Source of the DNA: Bodo saltans | Lineage: Eukaryota > Euglenozoa > Kinetoplastea > Eubodonida > Bodonidae | NCBI GenBank assembly: GCA_001460835.1 | Contig: CYKH01001399.1 | Coordinates: 1 to 47,701 of the forward strand | DNA: 47,701 nucleotides | Direction: 5' to 3' | Shown: in pieces, positions 9,401 through 17,514 of the stretch | Position numbering within the stretch: the stretch's first letter is position 1 | How the letters are laid out: the number at the start of each line of letters is the position of its first letter | Program-made: the position numbers and the translations under genes | The notes under the pieces: model-generated | The model's input: only the letters and a program-made list of their open reading frames with translations | The model's database searches: none | What the model was told of the DNA's origin: nothing

Positions 9401-10223
9401 CGCGTCACTCCGCCAAGAAAATATTGAAATGATGTCCAAGCTCGGTTTTGTGAGCGCTCACATGCGCGATACTGAAACGGCGGTGACTGAACGGCTACTT
9501 CAAACTCAGCTACAACTTAATGAAACGTCCGAGAAGCTTCAATCTGCATTGGCGTTATGCGCTCAACACGAAGTACAATTGAGCAATGCTGACGCAGTTT
9601 TGTCTCGGCAGCAATCTGACATGCAATCACTTCGTGAGGAACTTGAGCACGCAAGAAATACTGAACGTCAACTTTCGCATAACTTGAAGGAATCGACGAT
9701 GGAAGTTGACCGTGCCATTTCAAAACTCGACCACGAAGGAACGCTGCGTGAACGAGCTGTAAGCGCGTTAGATGCATCAAAGCATGAATGCTCTCGCTTG
9801 AGCCTCATCATTAACGAAGAGGCTGCGCGGCATCGTCGAAAGGAAGCAGATCTTACAGCGCAGCTGGACGAAGCACACCGGACTTCACGGGCTGGGGAGT
9901 CCAGTTTGCGCCTTGTCGAAGCAGAATTGCTTGATGCGCGCAGGAAAGTGGAGCGCAGCGAGTTTGCTCGCTTGTCAATAGAGAAAGAAGCATCAGATGC
10001 CGCGCGTCGATTCGAGGAAGTCTCGCAGCGACAGCGAGACGCATTGCACGAAGCCAATCAAAAACTTATGAGTATGCAAGATGAAATATCGAGGATTTCA
10101 ATGCGCCTTGCAGCCTCTGATATGGCTTCGTCAAAGCTGCGTGCGTCGCATCGGGATAAAGATGAACTTTTGTCACTTCTCGCGAGTGAAGTTCGGCATC
10201 ACCCCAAAGTTGCTAGCTACTGA
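6429..10223 (+). CDS. WD40 beta-propeller plus very long coiled-coil protein
   Basis: This is a 1264-residue protein. Residues 1 to about 260 form WD40-like repeats (VTSLCVLPNGRVASACAAGV, VWSSSQDETIRCWDF, LLFSASLDGAYVLWDIERG). From about residue 340 to 1250 the sequence is almost entirely heptad coiled coil rich in E, L, R, Q and S (for example RLLREENSQLQENNDL near 920). The layout suggests a structural or tethering protein that docks through the propeller and dimerises through a rod, as in cytoskeletal, basal-body or Golgi scaffolds. The ATG at 6429 follows a CT-rich tract (6373-6398) and AGs at 6423-6424 and 6427-6428. No specific orthologue was recognised. Confidence 0.85.
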   Translation: MISLVNTYPTSDTVIACAVDKDTVWTAELNGWVRGRNSSDCSIVRHYRLPHGVDPTSLVVMHNCLWVGRSDGAITALDTDTLEQVREFHHHDESVTSLCVLPNGRVASACAAGVVAMWDEETLNCLASRQIRRVGPVNCIVYSAQQRYLVTHDDDHQLVFLALGDANALPLSTITRVIGHQLEILSLVAMTSRVWSSSQDETIRCWDFQTSSCLFTLVHHRAPVHHISLVGTELLFSASLDGAYVLWDIERGSVKHSETIVPINRNESPMTGSEKTAKQFVFCAAHVGYCAVPRLWASVTNGSILGFSANASITASGFDLARRDELSVLRNRVPFTEQELGIFMLEKKSLFEATLRRTQFDSSVLLLFQEEQSLRSELCTQHHAQLLGFRDATVAFLLARVLDLDVALSALHEESSAEHRGWVDELDSTKRALHNTQVELQRLELDRLEQSKAAQTHHSKIVELEAELSRVSAGEKSLALVSESLQLVQDKLLAVEAECIASKEQLSASYKMLSDVTESESRKEQYIIELEDERSNLFAKFSVLEESFIALDRYNKGIAAELAAAKADCSTWQSRCTKLEMDASILQEERSNALALNEQLRLAMRELNDSTQCNAELGASAVAQLELLVADTARRADALSKELLQSRLQIDKLECEAEVSRLLSEEREMRSNLVNEHAFVLMPAQHDFVLSTVSLDVATLLAPHTKSSSRDAKTQCKMMSERCETFVALSEALVIDRDQCRSALRDAESSISLLTLRGNQLAADIAASKSDEVARLKELHDSFDCEMKSRSHEFDASLSHALAMQKMDLEMNHSALVERDRADYELRMHQILDERDSHIEAANLEIRAHIRQIQDLEDDAMRKHRDHESLLTERRREMNDMAHELKTQVVRITADRDQLRSLVSQAQQRLSVEESACRLLREENSQLQENNDLISKHVLEVESALEEKLTSAHVEINRWHDRFQALVATNRKLELQCSTLESRCTAEENVAASLRQENIEMMSKLGFVSAHMRDTETAVTERLLQTQLQLNETSEKLQSALALCAQHEVQLSNADAVLSRQQSDMQSLREELEHARNTERQLSHNLKESTMEVDRAISKLDHEGTLRERAVSALDASKHECSRLSLIINEEAARHRRKEADLTAQLDEAHRTSRAGESSLRLVEAELLDARRKVERSEFARLSIEKEASDAARRFEEVSQRQRDALHEANQKLMSMQDEISRISMRLAASDMASSKLRASHRDKDELLSLLASEVRHHPKVASY

Positions 10224-10316
10224 GTTCACTGTACAACTGCCACCACCTCCACCTCTGTGTTTGTTTTCTCCAATGTGCTTGAAACCCCTCAGTGCTTTCG
10301 TTTTTTACTGCGCAAG

Positions 10317-11609
10317 ATGGAAAGTCAAGGCTCATTCTACAAAGTCCTTGGTGTGCAACGGACGGCAAGTGAGAAGGATTTGAGAGACGCTTACAAGAAC
10401 GCTGCGATTAAAGCACATCCTGACAAGGGTGGATCACATCAGGAGTTTTCTGCTCTGCAGAAGGCCTACGAGACGCTTCGAGACACTGAAAAGCGGCGAG
10501 AATATGATCGGGAGCTGCAGCAAAAACGCCAAGCAAAATATTTCCGTCGGCCACCTCCCGTGCAACCAGTTAAAGCGCCTACAAGCTTCGTGCTTCAAGA
10601 CGGCGAACAGTACATCTTCGAAACGGCACCGGACCGACTGCGCTGCAAATTTCGACACGGGGACATTGTTTCGTGCGCAGGCTCCACTGGGTGCTTCATT
10701 GGACTTGGTGCGTATGAGACACTGTACTGGGTGAAGCAGGGGCAATCGTACGCAAGTGCTCTATTCTCACTTGGGATGGGGGACGATTTGGTGAAGATCG
10801 TGATGCGCGCAGCAGCTCATTCCGCCCCCCAGAGAAAGCCTTCGTTTGCAGCTCCAGCACCTTCGGGCCCACAAAATGCACCCAATACGCCAAGGCGAGG
10901 ATCTTCAGCAGTTGATGAGCGAGTCCAGCGGCTTAGAGACGAAATTATTCGTGACGAGAAGCTGCGACGAGCAGATCAACGAACACTTCGAATGCAATGT
11001 GAAGAGCGTGACCGGCGAAACGAAGTGGAGACACTTTTTCGAGAAACGCTGGGCGACATGAAGCACCAGTTTGTTGCGGGAATTCGTCGTCTGAGGTTGC
11101 TGCACCCAAGGACAGATGTTGACCCGCTGCGTGCTCCGAATCGTGTCGTGTCGCGGTCTCCTGTCAGGGACTACATCCGAGGGAAGAGCCCGATGGTTGC
11201 ACGGTATAACACAACTACGACAGCTGCTCGACCTCAGCCTAGCCCTATGCGACCACCCCGTGCTCAAACACCAGTTGCACCAGCCAGGAAAGCGTCAGCT
11301 GTTGCGCATACTTCTAGAACACCGCTTCGCTCGGTGACTCCACTTGCCAGAGCAAGGAGCGGCAGTGCTACTGCAGTCCCGTTTTCCGCACTTTCGGGAA
11401 AGGCGATAGGGACTGGCGTGTCTTCGATCCGACGAGGCAGTGTCCAAGTCCGGGCAGGATGTTTTGTAGGGGAGAGTAGTACTGCTGCTAATGGAGCCTC
11501 GATCTCCGCGGTTCGGCGAGTTACCTCTGTCTCACCGGCACGGCGTCCGTCTACGCAACCAGCCGCTGAACCGGTTCCAGTCATTCGTTTTCGCCGCAGG
11601 GATGAGTGA
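10317..11609 (+). CDS. J-domain (DnaJ/Hsp40-like) protein
   Basis: This 430-residue protein opens with a J domain: YKVLGVQRTASEKDLRDAY, the diagnostic HPD at residues 34-36 in AHPDKGG, and KRREYDREL. J domains stimulate Hsp70 ATPase. There is no G/F region or CxxCxGxG zinc finger, so it is a class III (type C) J protein. Residues 95-165 form a compact module (FRHGDIVSCAGSTGCFIGLG, then LYWVKQGQSYASALFSLG) of unknown function. The C-terminal third is rich in S, R and P and probably disordered. The ATG at 10317 directly follows an AG (10315-10316), with another AG at 10291-10292. The open frame extends upstream to about 10257 but has no ATG there. Confidence 0.88.
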   Translation: MESQGSFYKVLGVQRTASEKDLRDAYKNAAIKAHPDKGGSHQEFSALQKAYETLRDTEKRREYDRELQQKRQAKYFRRPPPVQPVKAPTSFVLQDGEQYIFETAPDRLRCKFRHGDIVSCAGSTGCFIGLGAYETLYWVKQGQSYASALFSLGMGDDLVKIVMRAAAHSAPQRKPSFAAPAPSGPQNAPNTPRRGSSAVDERVQRLRDEIIRDEKLRRADQRTLRMQCEERDRRNEVETLFRETLGDMKHQFVAGIRRLRLLHPRTDVDPLRAPNRVVSRSPVRDYIRGKSPMVARYNTTTTAARPQPSPMRPPRAQTPVAPARKASAVAHTSRTPLRSVTPLARARSGSATAVPFSALSGKAIGTGVSSIRRGSVQVRAGCFVGESSTAANGASISAVRRVTSVSPARRPSTQPAAEPVPVIRFRRRDE

Positions 11610-11680
11610 TGCCGTTCTTGTAAACTGTAAATTTTTAATTTGTTCACTCCAGTGTTACCCTTTCAAACAGAATCAAAAAC

Positions 11681-11706
11681 TACTTTCTGCTACTTCTTTT
11701 TCGAAG
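11681..11706 (+). promoter_or_regulatory. Putative spliced-leader acceptor for the GAF-domain gene
   Basis: A T/C-rich stretch ending CTTCTTTTTCG is followed by AG at 11705-11706, 4 nt before the ATG at 11711. Confidence 0.6.
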
Positions 11707-11710
11707 AGAA

Positions 11711-13294
11711 ATGGTCGTCGGAACCTTCACCCCAGAGGTTGCCTCCAGCTTTGAGTACCTGCGGCACGCCATTGAGGACATTGGAGATGACCACGTTCGT
11801 AGCACCATCACGGCGATTGTAGACGGGCTCGTGTCCAACATCGAGAACCAGATGTTGCTTGTGTTTGCAAATTGTTCTATCCAAGAATTTGAACGAGAGC
11901 AGCTCCTGTTGAAGAAGCGCCAAGATGCCAACCTTCTCGAGTATTACGTGGAATCGGTGAAGAAGATGGAAGAACATGGCCTCACAGACCCAGCAAAACC
12001 CCAAGGCGTATCCGACGGAGGACGGGAAACGAAGCACCCAAAGACGACTGACGACTCGCTGCTTCGACAAATTGCTCCTGATACAGAAATCAGTAAAATG
12101 TTAATGGCAACGATGCATTGTGTTACTCAAGCACTGGCGCACAACACCAACGCCGAGCGTGCAATTCTTCACCTCAGCCATAAGAGCACAGGTAGCCTGA
12201 AGGCTCTGTGTTCCATACCAGACTACAGCATCGCGTTTCGTGGACTGACAACCCCAAACCACCAAGGTGTCATTGGAAACTGCTTCTCAACCGGCCTCGC
12301 TGTGCGAGTGGACGAGATCGATGCCGATAAGAGGAAAACAATGTACACCAACGCAGTCGATGTTCACAGCGTGCTGGCGTTCCCTATTCTAGAGCCTATT
12401 AGGAACACACCGATTGGAGTGGTGGAGCTCGTCAACAAGTCCCAAGGAGCCCCATGGACTGCAATGGACGAGGCACATGCATCACACTGCTCTTTGGTGC
12501 TGCAGTATTTCCTGCACACCTTCGGTGCCCATCTTGATATGCTAGCAGCACCAGTGTACAATGCAACGCAGCTTAACTTGGTCCATGGCTACCACCCTGG
12601 TCAAATACCTAATGACCTTGCCAGGCTGCCTGGTGGCGCCTCTGGTGCGTTCATAAAGACACAATTGGTGGCGAGAATTCATAGTGCAGAGCAGTTCCCA
12701 GCAAGGACTCGCCATACGAGTAACTTGTACCAGGTGGAGGTGCTCGCCAACGTTCGAGAACTTAGTGAGTATCTCGAACTGATGGATTTCAACATGAGGT
12801 CGAACATCAACGAGCTTGTAGCGCTTAAGCAGCGTGAGCTTGAGCTCAAAGATACAATTCAGAAATTGAATATTCGCGTCAAGGTTCAAGAAGAGAATGC
12901 ACAGCACCTCCAAGACCAACTAAACGATGCCAAGCGAGTTATCTTGGCTCAGAAGGTTAGCACAGGGGAGTCCACTAGCCGCCTTGACGGTATGAGCACC
13001 TACCGTGCAGGAATGACGACTCGCCAATCTCTTACGCAGCGTTCGCTTCAAAAGATGCCCCTCACTGCCCACAGCAACAAACAAGGCGCATCGTCAGCTT
13101 CCGTTGCTGATTCTGCTGGGAATCTACCCCCAATGAGGGAACCGCTTCGCCCATCCACACTTCATGATTTCTTGGCATCAGCAACAGTAGAGTTGCAGAA
13201 GTTACAAAAAAGAGCTATGGGGAATTCGAACGCCATGCAACGCCATCGTATGTTTTCAACTCCAGAGCCCACCAAGTCGCAGTTTCCAAAGTAG
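11711..13294 (+). CDS. GAF-domain protein with coiled coil
   Basis: This is a 527-residue protein. Residues about 117-265 form a GAF domain: RAILHLSHKSTGSLKALCSI, GVIGNCFSTGLAVRVDEIDA, then VLAFPILEP, PIGVVELVNKS and DEAHASHCS. This pattern is close to the GAF domains of cyclic-nucleotide phosphodiesterases and adenylyl cyclases, which bind cAMP or cGMP. No phosphodiesterase, cyclase or kinase domain follows. Instead there is a coiled coil at about 345-415 and a low-complexity tail. It could be a free-standing nucleotide sensor or adaptor, possibly flagellar. The start follows a pyrimidine tract and AG. Ligand binding cannot be judged from sequence alone. Confidence 0.82.
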   Translation: MVVGTFTPEVASSFEYLRHAIEDIGDDHVRSTITAIVDGLVSNIENQMLLVFANCSIQEFEREQLLLKKRQDANLLEYYVESVKKMEEHGLTDPAKPQGVSDGGRETKHPKTTDDSLLRQIAPDTEISKMLMATMHCVTQALAHNTNAERAILHLSHKSTGSLKALCSIPDYSIAFRGLTTPNHQGVIGNCFSTGLAVRVDEIDADKRKTMYTNAVDVHSVLAFPILEPIRNTPIGVVELVNKSQGAPWTAMDEAHASHCSLVLQYFLHTFGAHLDMLAAPVYNATQLNLVHGYHPGQIPNDLARLPGGASGAFIKTQLVARIHSAEQFPARTRHTSNLYQVEVLANVRELSEYLELMDFNMRSNINELVALKQRELELKDTIQKLNIRVKVQEENAQHLQDQLNDAKRVILAQKVSTGESTSRLDGMSTYRAGMTTRQSLTQRSLQKMPLTAHSNKQGASSASVADSAGNLPPMREPLRPSTLHDFLASATVELQKLQKRAMGNSNAMQRHRMFSTPEPTKSQFPK

Positions 13295-13370
13295 TACTCT
13301 TGTTCAGTGTAGATTCAAGACGATTGAGTTTTTATGAAAGTAGTGCGAAGCTGCACGCGCTACAAATTTT

Positions 13371-13402
13371 TACTCTCTGGCTCCTTTTTTGTTTCTTGCC
13401 AG
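13371..13402 (+). promoter_or_regulatory. Putative spliced-leader acceptor for the NAGPA-family gene
   Basis: A strong tract (CTCCTTTTTTGTTTCTTGCC) ends in AG at 13401-13402, giving a 13-nt leader to the ATG at 13416. It also excludes any upstream non-ATG start in the same frame. Confidence 0.7.
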
Positions 13403-13415
13403 AACAGGGGAAGCG

Positions 13416-14741
13416 ATGAAGTTCCTGTGGTTCGCTGCTGTTGTGGCACCGCTCATCTTAATCGCCACTTGCCTCGAGGCAACGCCGCAAGAAAGGAAAC
13501 AAAGAACAACCGATGAAGTGCTTCCATTCTCTGTCGTCACCTTTCCGCGAACAGCATCTCGCGACAAGGAGTACCTTTCTAAGAGCATTCTTAAAGACCG
13601 AGTTCCAGGTGGATTTTCAACTTTTGTTGCCCACATGTACACCGCTAAAGATCCCATCCATCACTTTTCTGTGTTACAGCCTAAGAGAGGGTGCGGCACG
13701 TTAGACACGCCGGGGATGACTGCGGATGCAAGCGGCGGCTGTGATGTTGCCACCAACGGTGGTTTTTTCATCCCAGGCGACGATGTGGTTGACCACAAGT
13801 GCATTGGCCCTCTTGTGTCGAATGGCTATTGGAGGCACCACGAGCACCGCAACAACGTCATGTTTGGCGTTCGTGCACCACACGATGGAGATACGACTGT
13901 CTCGTACTTTTTCGGGTACATGGATGAAGAGACAATGGAAGCTTCGCGGTGGCTGCAGCTCGTCTCGGGTGTCGTTTGGCTTGTGAAAGACGGCAAAGTC
14001 AATGTACAGAATAGTATGAAGTATGAGAATTTCACAGCTGAGCGCAGTGGCACCGGCGAGACATTTCGCAATCTGCGAGCACCGAGGTTGGCTGTCGGGA
14101 TCACGAAAACTGGGGAATTGATCTTGCTGGCGATTGACGGCTCTGAGCCAGATTGGGAGGGGCTGACGTTAGATGACGTGGCACAAGTTCTTGTGGGACT
14201 TGGAGCCGTACAGGCGATTAATCTTGACGGTGGTGGAAGTGTCTCAGTGTTTGAGGGTGACGATATTGTCAACGTTCCGAGTGATGTGTGTCCAAACACG
14301 ACATTCCCAAAGTACCGCTGTGCCCGTAAGGTGAGCTCTGTCATGTGCTTACATGCGTATGCAAACCCTCGCATCACGAGAACTGCAACGCGCCACCGAT
14401 CGCAAACAATTCTTCCGTCATTCACCACCTTTACCGTCTCGGTGAGCCAACACGCACAACTGGAAGGGGCACCACAATCATGGATGTCAAGTGAAGGGCT
14501 GCAGCGTGGCGCTATTCTCGTCGCTGAAGTGATCATTCCCTTGGCAATAGTCATGTGGGTGGGGTGGCACCTCCTGCTAAAGTGGAGGCAGTACCATGCA
14601 GCTGCTGGTGATCGAGTGCGCCTTGCAGGTCCAGATACTGAGTCCGACGGGGAGGCATCTGACGTTGGTGGTGACGTTGCGGTGGAGCCAGACGTTGAGC
14701 TGCGGCCGGAACTAGCATCAAAAGTGGTCGAGACCGTGTAG
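13416..14741 (+). CDS. Membrane-anchored phosphodiester glycosidase, NAGPA-like
   Basis: This 441-residue type I membrane protein matches the family of N-acetylglucosamine-1-phosphodiester alpha-N-acetylglucosaminidase, the 'uncovering enzyme' that exposes mannose-6-phosphate on lysosomal enzymes in animals. A signal peptide spans residues 1 to about 22 (KFLWFAAVVAPLILIATCLE). Core motifs are ATNGGFF (near residue 112), RLAVGITKTGELILLAIDG, and the hallmark AINLDGGGS (near 267). A single membrane helix lies at about 368-389, followed by a short acidic cytosolic tail. NNVMFG-type core strings and paired cysteines fit a secreted fold. The true substrate is unknown; bodonids are not known to use mannose-6-phosphate sorting. 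Confidence 0.86.
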   Translation: MKFLWFAAVVAPLILIATCLEATPQERKQRTTDEVLPFSVVTFPRTASRDKEYLSKSILKDRVPGGFSTFVAHMYTAKDPIHHFSVLQPKRGCGTLDTPGMTADASGGCDVATNGGFFIPGDDVVDHKCIGPLVSNGYWRHHEHRNNVMFGVRAPHDGDTTVSYFFGYMDEETMEASRWLQLVSGVVWLVKDGKVNVQNSMKYENFTAERSGTGETFRNLRAPRLAVGITKTGELILLAIDGSEPDWEGLTLDDVAQVLVGLGAVQAINLDGGGSVSVFEGDDIVNVPSDVCPNTTFPKYRCARKVSSVMCLHAYANPRITRTATRHRSQTILPSFTTFTVSVSQHAQLEGAPQSWMSSEGLQRGAILVAEVIIPLAIVMWVGWHLLLKWRQYHAAAGDRVRLAGPDTESDGEASDVGGDVAVEPDVELRPELASKVVETV

Positions 14742-14878
14742 AATTAATCAAATCTCTGCTTGTTCGATCGATTCAACGAAAGTGTGAAGTTGGTACCACC
14801 TTAACTACTGATTTGCGTCTTAATGCTTTCACTTGTTTTCATTTCAACTTAACAAGCTCTGTTCGTCCGCAATAGTTG

Positions 14879-15586
14879 ATGAGCAGCGCACCGCGGCCTC
14901 CAAGCGCCAACAGAAGAGTCCAAGAAGCACTCCAGCTGTTTTCAGAGCTGCAGAGTGTTTCTATTGCAGACATCAACGATGGAGATAGGTTGCGCACGTC
15001 ATCAGCACCGTCAAATATAGTGCGACCTGCAGCCCCTGTGGCACCATCCAAACCCGTTGCAGGCAAGAAACTGCCGTCTCAAAGTCATGTCGAAGAGTTG
15101 AAGCACAAAGTGAATGTAGCTGACGCAATTATGAAAAGACTTCACAAGAAGAACCAGGAACTCATTGCCCAGCTGGAGTCGCGTGGCGATCAAAGCGCGG
15201 TTGTTTCAGGCGACATCAGCCATGTAGTTGCCCAGCTGCGAAAGGATATTGTCACAAGAGACAAAGAGATTCAGCAGTTGAAGTCGACACTGCGATCTAG
15301 TGGTCAGCGTGATGACCCCATTCCATCGTCGTCTCGAATTTTGCAGCAGCTGCATGACGCAGAGAGATCAAAGTTGAACAAACAATACAATTCACTTGCA
15401 GAAAGCAAGCTGGAGTACATTGCACAGGGTGAGTCGACTGGCAAGGTAAACAAAGAGGTGAAGCTTTTTTTCCAGGCAATGAAGCAGAAATTACTGGACG
15501 ATGCGATCTACTACGATGCGTCTAGAGCCGCACTGAACGAATCACTTTTCGACGCGGAGTACAAACTCGCGAGTGCCGCTTTGTAG
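14879..15586 (+). CDS. Small coiled-coil protein, unrecognised
   Basis: This 235-residue protein has a short S/P-rich start, a coiled coil at about residues 68-145 (HVEELKHKVNVADAIMKRL, then QLRKDIVTRDKEIQQLKS), and a helical C-terminal region including LFFQAMKQKLLDDAIYYDA. The ATG at 14879 is preceded by AG at 14874-14875 and a T-rich tract (about 14825-14850). It lies 101 nt upstream of PF16. I did not recognise a family; a cytoskeletal or flagellar role is only a guess from the coiled coil and its neighbour. Confidence 0.72.
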   Translation: MSSAPRPPSANRRVQEALQLFSELQSVSIADINDGDRLRTSSAPSNIVRPAAPVAPSKPVAGKKLPSQSHVEELKHKVNVADAIMKRLHKKNQELIAQLESRGDQSAVVSGDISHVVAQLRKDIVTRDKEIQQLKSTLRSSGQRDDPIPSSSRILQQLHDAERSKLNKQYNSLAESKLEYIAQGESTGKVNKEVKLFFQAMKQKLLDDAIYYDASRAALNESLFDAEYKLASAAL

Positions 15587-15686
15587 AGTTGCTCAATTTC
15601 ATTGTGATTATCCTCCTCATCAAAAGATAGGTGTCTTGCCAACTATTTTATTCCATTGCTTGATTGCACCAGAAGATAGTAGACAG

Positions 15687-17210
15687 ATGTCTCGACAAAT
15701 TATTCAGGTGTTTGAAGAGTATCAGAAGTCGCGTGTGAAGTTTGTGCAGACCGTTGCCGACCTCGCATCGCGCCCACAGCACGTAGAGGCTCTGCAGAGT
15801 GCCGGCGTGATGCAACTGTTGCGCCCGTTGCTGTTGGACAACGTGCCGTCGATCCAGCAGAGCGCTGCCCTTGCGTTGGGCCGCCTTGCAAACTACAATG
15901 AGGAGCTCGCCGAGAACGTTGTGTCTGGCGATATCCTCGGCCAGCTTGTGTACTCCCTCAGCGACCAGAACCGATTTTACAAGAAGTCCGCGGCGTTCGT
16001 TCTCCGAAGTGTGTCGCGCCACTCGCCCCAGCTTGCTCAGGCCGTTGTGGACAGCCAGGCGGTGGAAGCGTTGGTTGGTTGCCTGGAGGAATTCGACCCC
16101 AGCGTGAAGGAGTCCGCAGCATGGGCACTTGGGTACATTGCGCGCCACAACGGAGACCTCGCTCAGGAGGTTGTAGACAAGGGTGCCATCCCTCCACTAG
16201 TCCTCTGTGTGCAGGAGCCGGAGCTCTCGCTCAAGCGCATTGCCGCTTCGTCGCTGTCCGACATTGCCAAGCACTCCCCCGAGCTTGCTCAGGCAGTAGT
16301 CGACCAGGGCGCCATCGGCCACCTCGCCCCCCTCATCACCAACAGCGACAGCAAGTTGAAGCGTCAAGTGTGCCAGTGCCTCGCCCAGATTGCGAAGCAC
16401 ACGATTGAGCTTGCGGAGTTAGTTGTCGAGGGCGAGATCTTCCCCAAGATCTTCACCCTTCTGAAGGACGTGGACGATGTTGTGCGCAAGAACGCCGCCA
16501 CCTGCATCCGTGAGGTTGCAAAGCACACCCCCGAGCTGGCTCAGCTGATCGTGAACGCTGGAGGTGTTGGAGCCCTCGTAGACTACGTCAACGAGACCCG
16601 TGGCAACGCCCGCCTTCCCGGCGTGATGACCCTCGGCTACATCTCTGCATTCTCGGAGACGCTCGCCTTGGCAGTAGTTGTGTCGAAGGGTATCCCGCCT
16701 CTTGGCCACGCACTTGAGAAGGAGACTGAGGACCATATCAAGGCTGCCGCTGCATGGTCGCTTGGCCAGATCGGCCGCCACAGCGCTGACCACGCGAAGG
16801 CTGTTGCCGACTGCAATATTCTGCCGAAGCTCCTTGATGTCTACCTGAACCGCGAAAGCTCCGACGATCTGAAGACGAAGGCGAAGCGTGCGCTGAAGAG
16901 CATCATCCAGAAGTGCGTGCACCTTCCCGCACTCGAACCGCTGCTGCACCACGAGGCACCCCAGAATATCCTCAAGTACGTGTGCGGCCAGTTCGCGAAG
17001 ATCTTGCCGACCGACATCGGCGCAAAGCGCGAGTTTGTAGCGAACCGTGGACTCGCAACCCTGCAGAAGATCAAGCCAGAGCCTGGGTCCAAGCTGGCTG
17101 AGTACATCCAGACAATCAACAACTGCTACCCACCAGAGATTGTTCAGTACTACTCACCTGACTATGCCCAGACGTTCCTCGACAAGATTGAGAATTACCA
17201 GGTTCAGTAG
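15687..17210 (+). CDS. PF16: PF16/SPAG6, axonemal central-pair armadillo protein
   Basis: This 507-residue protein is made of about eight to ten armadillo repeats and is highly conserved with SPAG6 of animals and PF16 of Chlamydomonas and trypanosomes. It stabilises the C1 microtubule of the central pair and is needed for flagellar beating. The start MSRQIIQVFEEYQKSRVKF and the repeated signature (A/K)HSPELAQAVVD, AAWALGYIARHN and AAAWSLGQIGRHS are diagnostic, and length matches the family. The ATG at 15687 follows CAG directly, with another AG at 15671-15672 after a T-rich tract. Codons look far more GC-ending than in the preceding genes, as expected for a strongly expressed structural protein. 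Confidence 0.97.
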   Translation: MSRQIIQVFEEYQKSRVKFVQTVADLASRPQHVEALQSAGVMQLLRPLLLDNVPSIQQSAALALGRLANYNEELAENVVSGDILGQLVYSLSDQNRFYKKSAAFVLRSVSRHSPQLAQAVVDSQAVEALVGCLEEFDPSVKESAAWALGYIARHNGDLAQEVVDKGAIPPLVLCVQEPELSLKRIAASSLSDIAKHSPELAQAVVDQGAIGHLAPLITNSDSKLKRQVCQCLAQIAKHTIELAELVVEGEIFPKIFTLLKDVDDVVRKNAATCIREVAKHTPELAQLIVNAGGVGALVDYVNETRGNARLPGVMTLGYISAFSETLALAVVVSKGIPPLGHALEKETEDHIKAAAAWSLGQIGRHSADHAKAVADCNILPKLLDVYLNRESSDDLKTKAKRALKSIIQKCVHLPALEPLLHHEAPQNILKYVCGQFAKILPTDIGAKREFVANRGLATLQKIKPEPGSKLAEYIQTINNCYPPEIVQYYSPDYAQTFLDKIENYQVQ

Positions 17211-17514
17211 TATGCGTGTATGTGCAACGTGTTGATGTGTAGTGGTGTACAATGAAAGGCAATAATCAAGAAAAACCAATGTCAAATTGACAACGACAAA
17301 AAGAAAAGAAACAAGAAAAAGCATTTCATGGCTGAGCTGTATGTAGAGAACAATGCATGTATGATGCGCGTCTTGTGCAAGACGACATGAAAGCTAGAAG
17401 TACCCTTACTTGTGTTTGCTACCCCGCCCTTACAAACAACTTAAACCTTTTTGATTGAGTTACTTGTTCTGGTTGTACTGAGCTAATATTTCTTTGCTCC
17501 TCTTGTTGTTAGAC
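17211..17514 (+). other. Intergenic region: PF16 3' flank and next acceptor
   Basis: This 304-nt gap holds no gene. A purine-rich stretch lies at about 17290-17322. A perfect inverted repeat CGTCTTGTGCAAGACG (17369-17384) could form a small hairpin in the PF16 3' UTR. The right end is a pyrimidine-rich tract leading to the next acceptor. Confidence 0.6.
17489..17512 (+). promoter_or_regulatory. Putative spliced-leader acceptor
   Basis: A T/C-rich tract (TTTCTTTGCTCCTCTTGTTG) is followed by the first AG at 17511-17512, leaving a 2-nt leader before the ATG at 17515. Confidence 0.7.

Noticed and set aside
13826-14554. 242-codon open frame on the minus strand
   Set aside because: It lies fully inside the NAGPA-family gene, has no acceptor tract, and its residues are S/P/R/T-rich as expected for an antisense shadow.
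15573-15686. Upstream GTG-started extension of PF16
   Set aside because: It overlaps the previous gene's end, contains the splice tract, and conserved PF16 sequence starts at the ATG at 15687.
17369-17384. Hairpin as a transcription terminator
   Set aside because: Kinetoplastid genes are not ended individually by hairpins. It is kept only as a possible 3' UTR structure.
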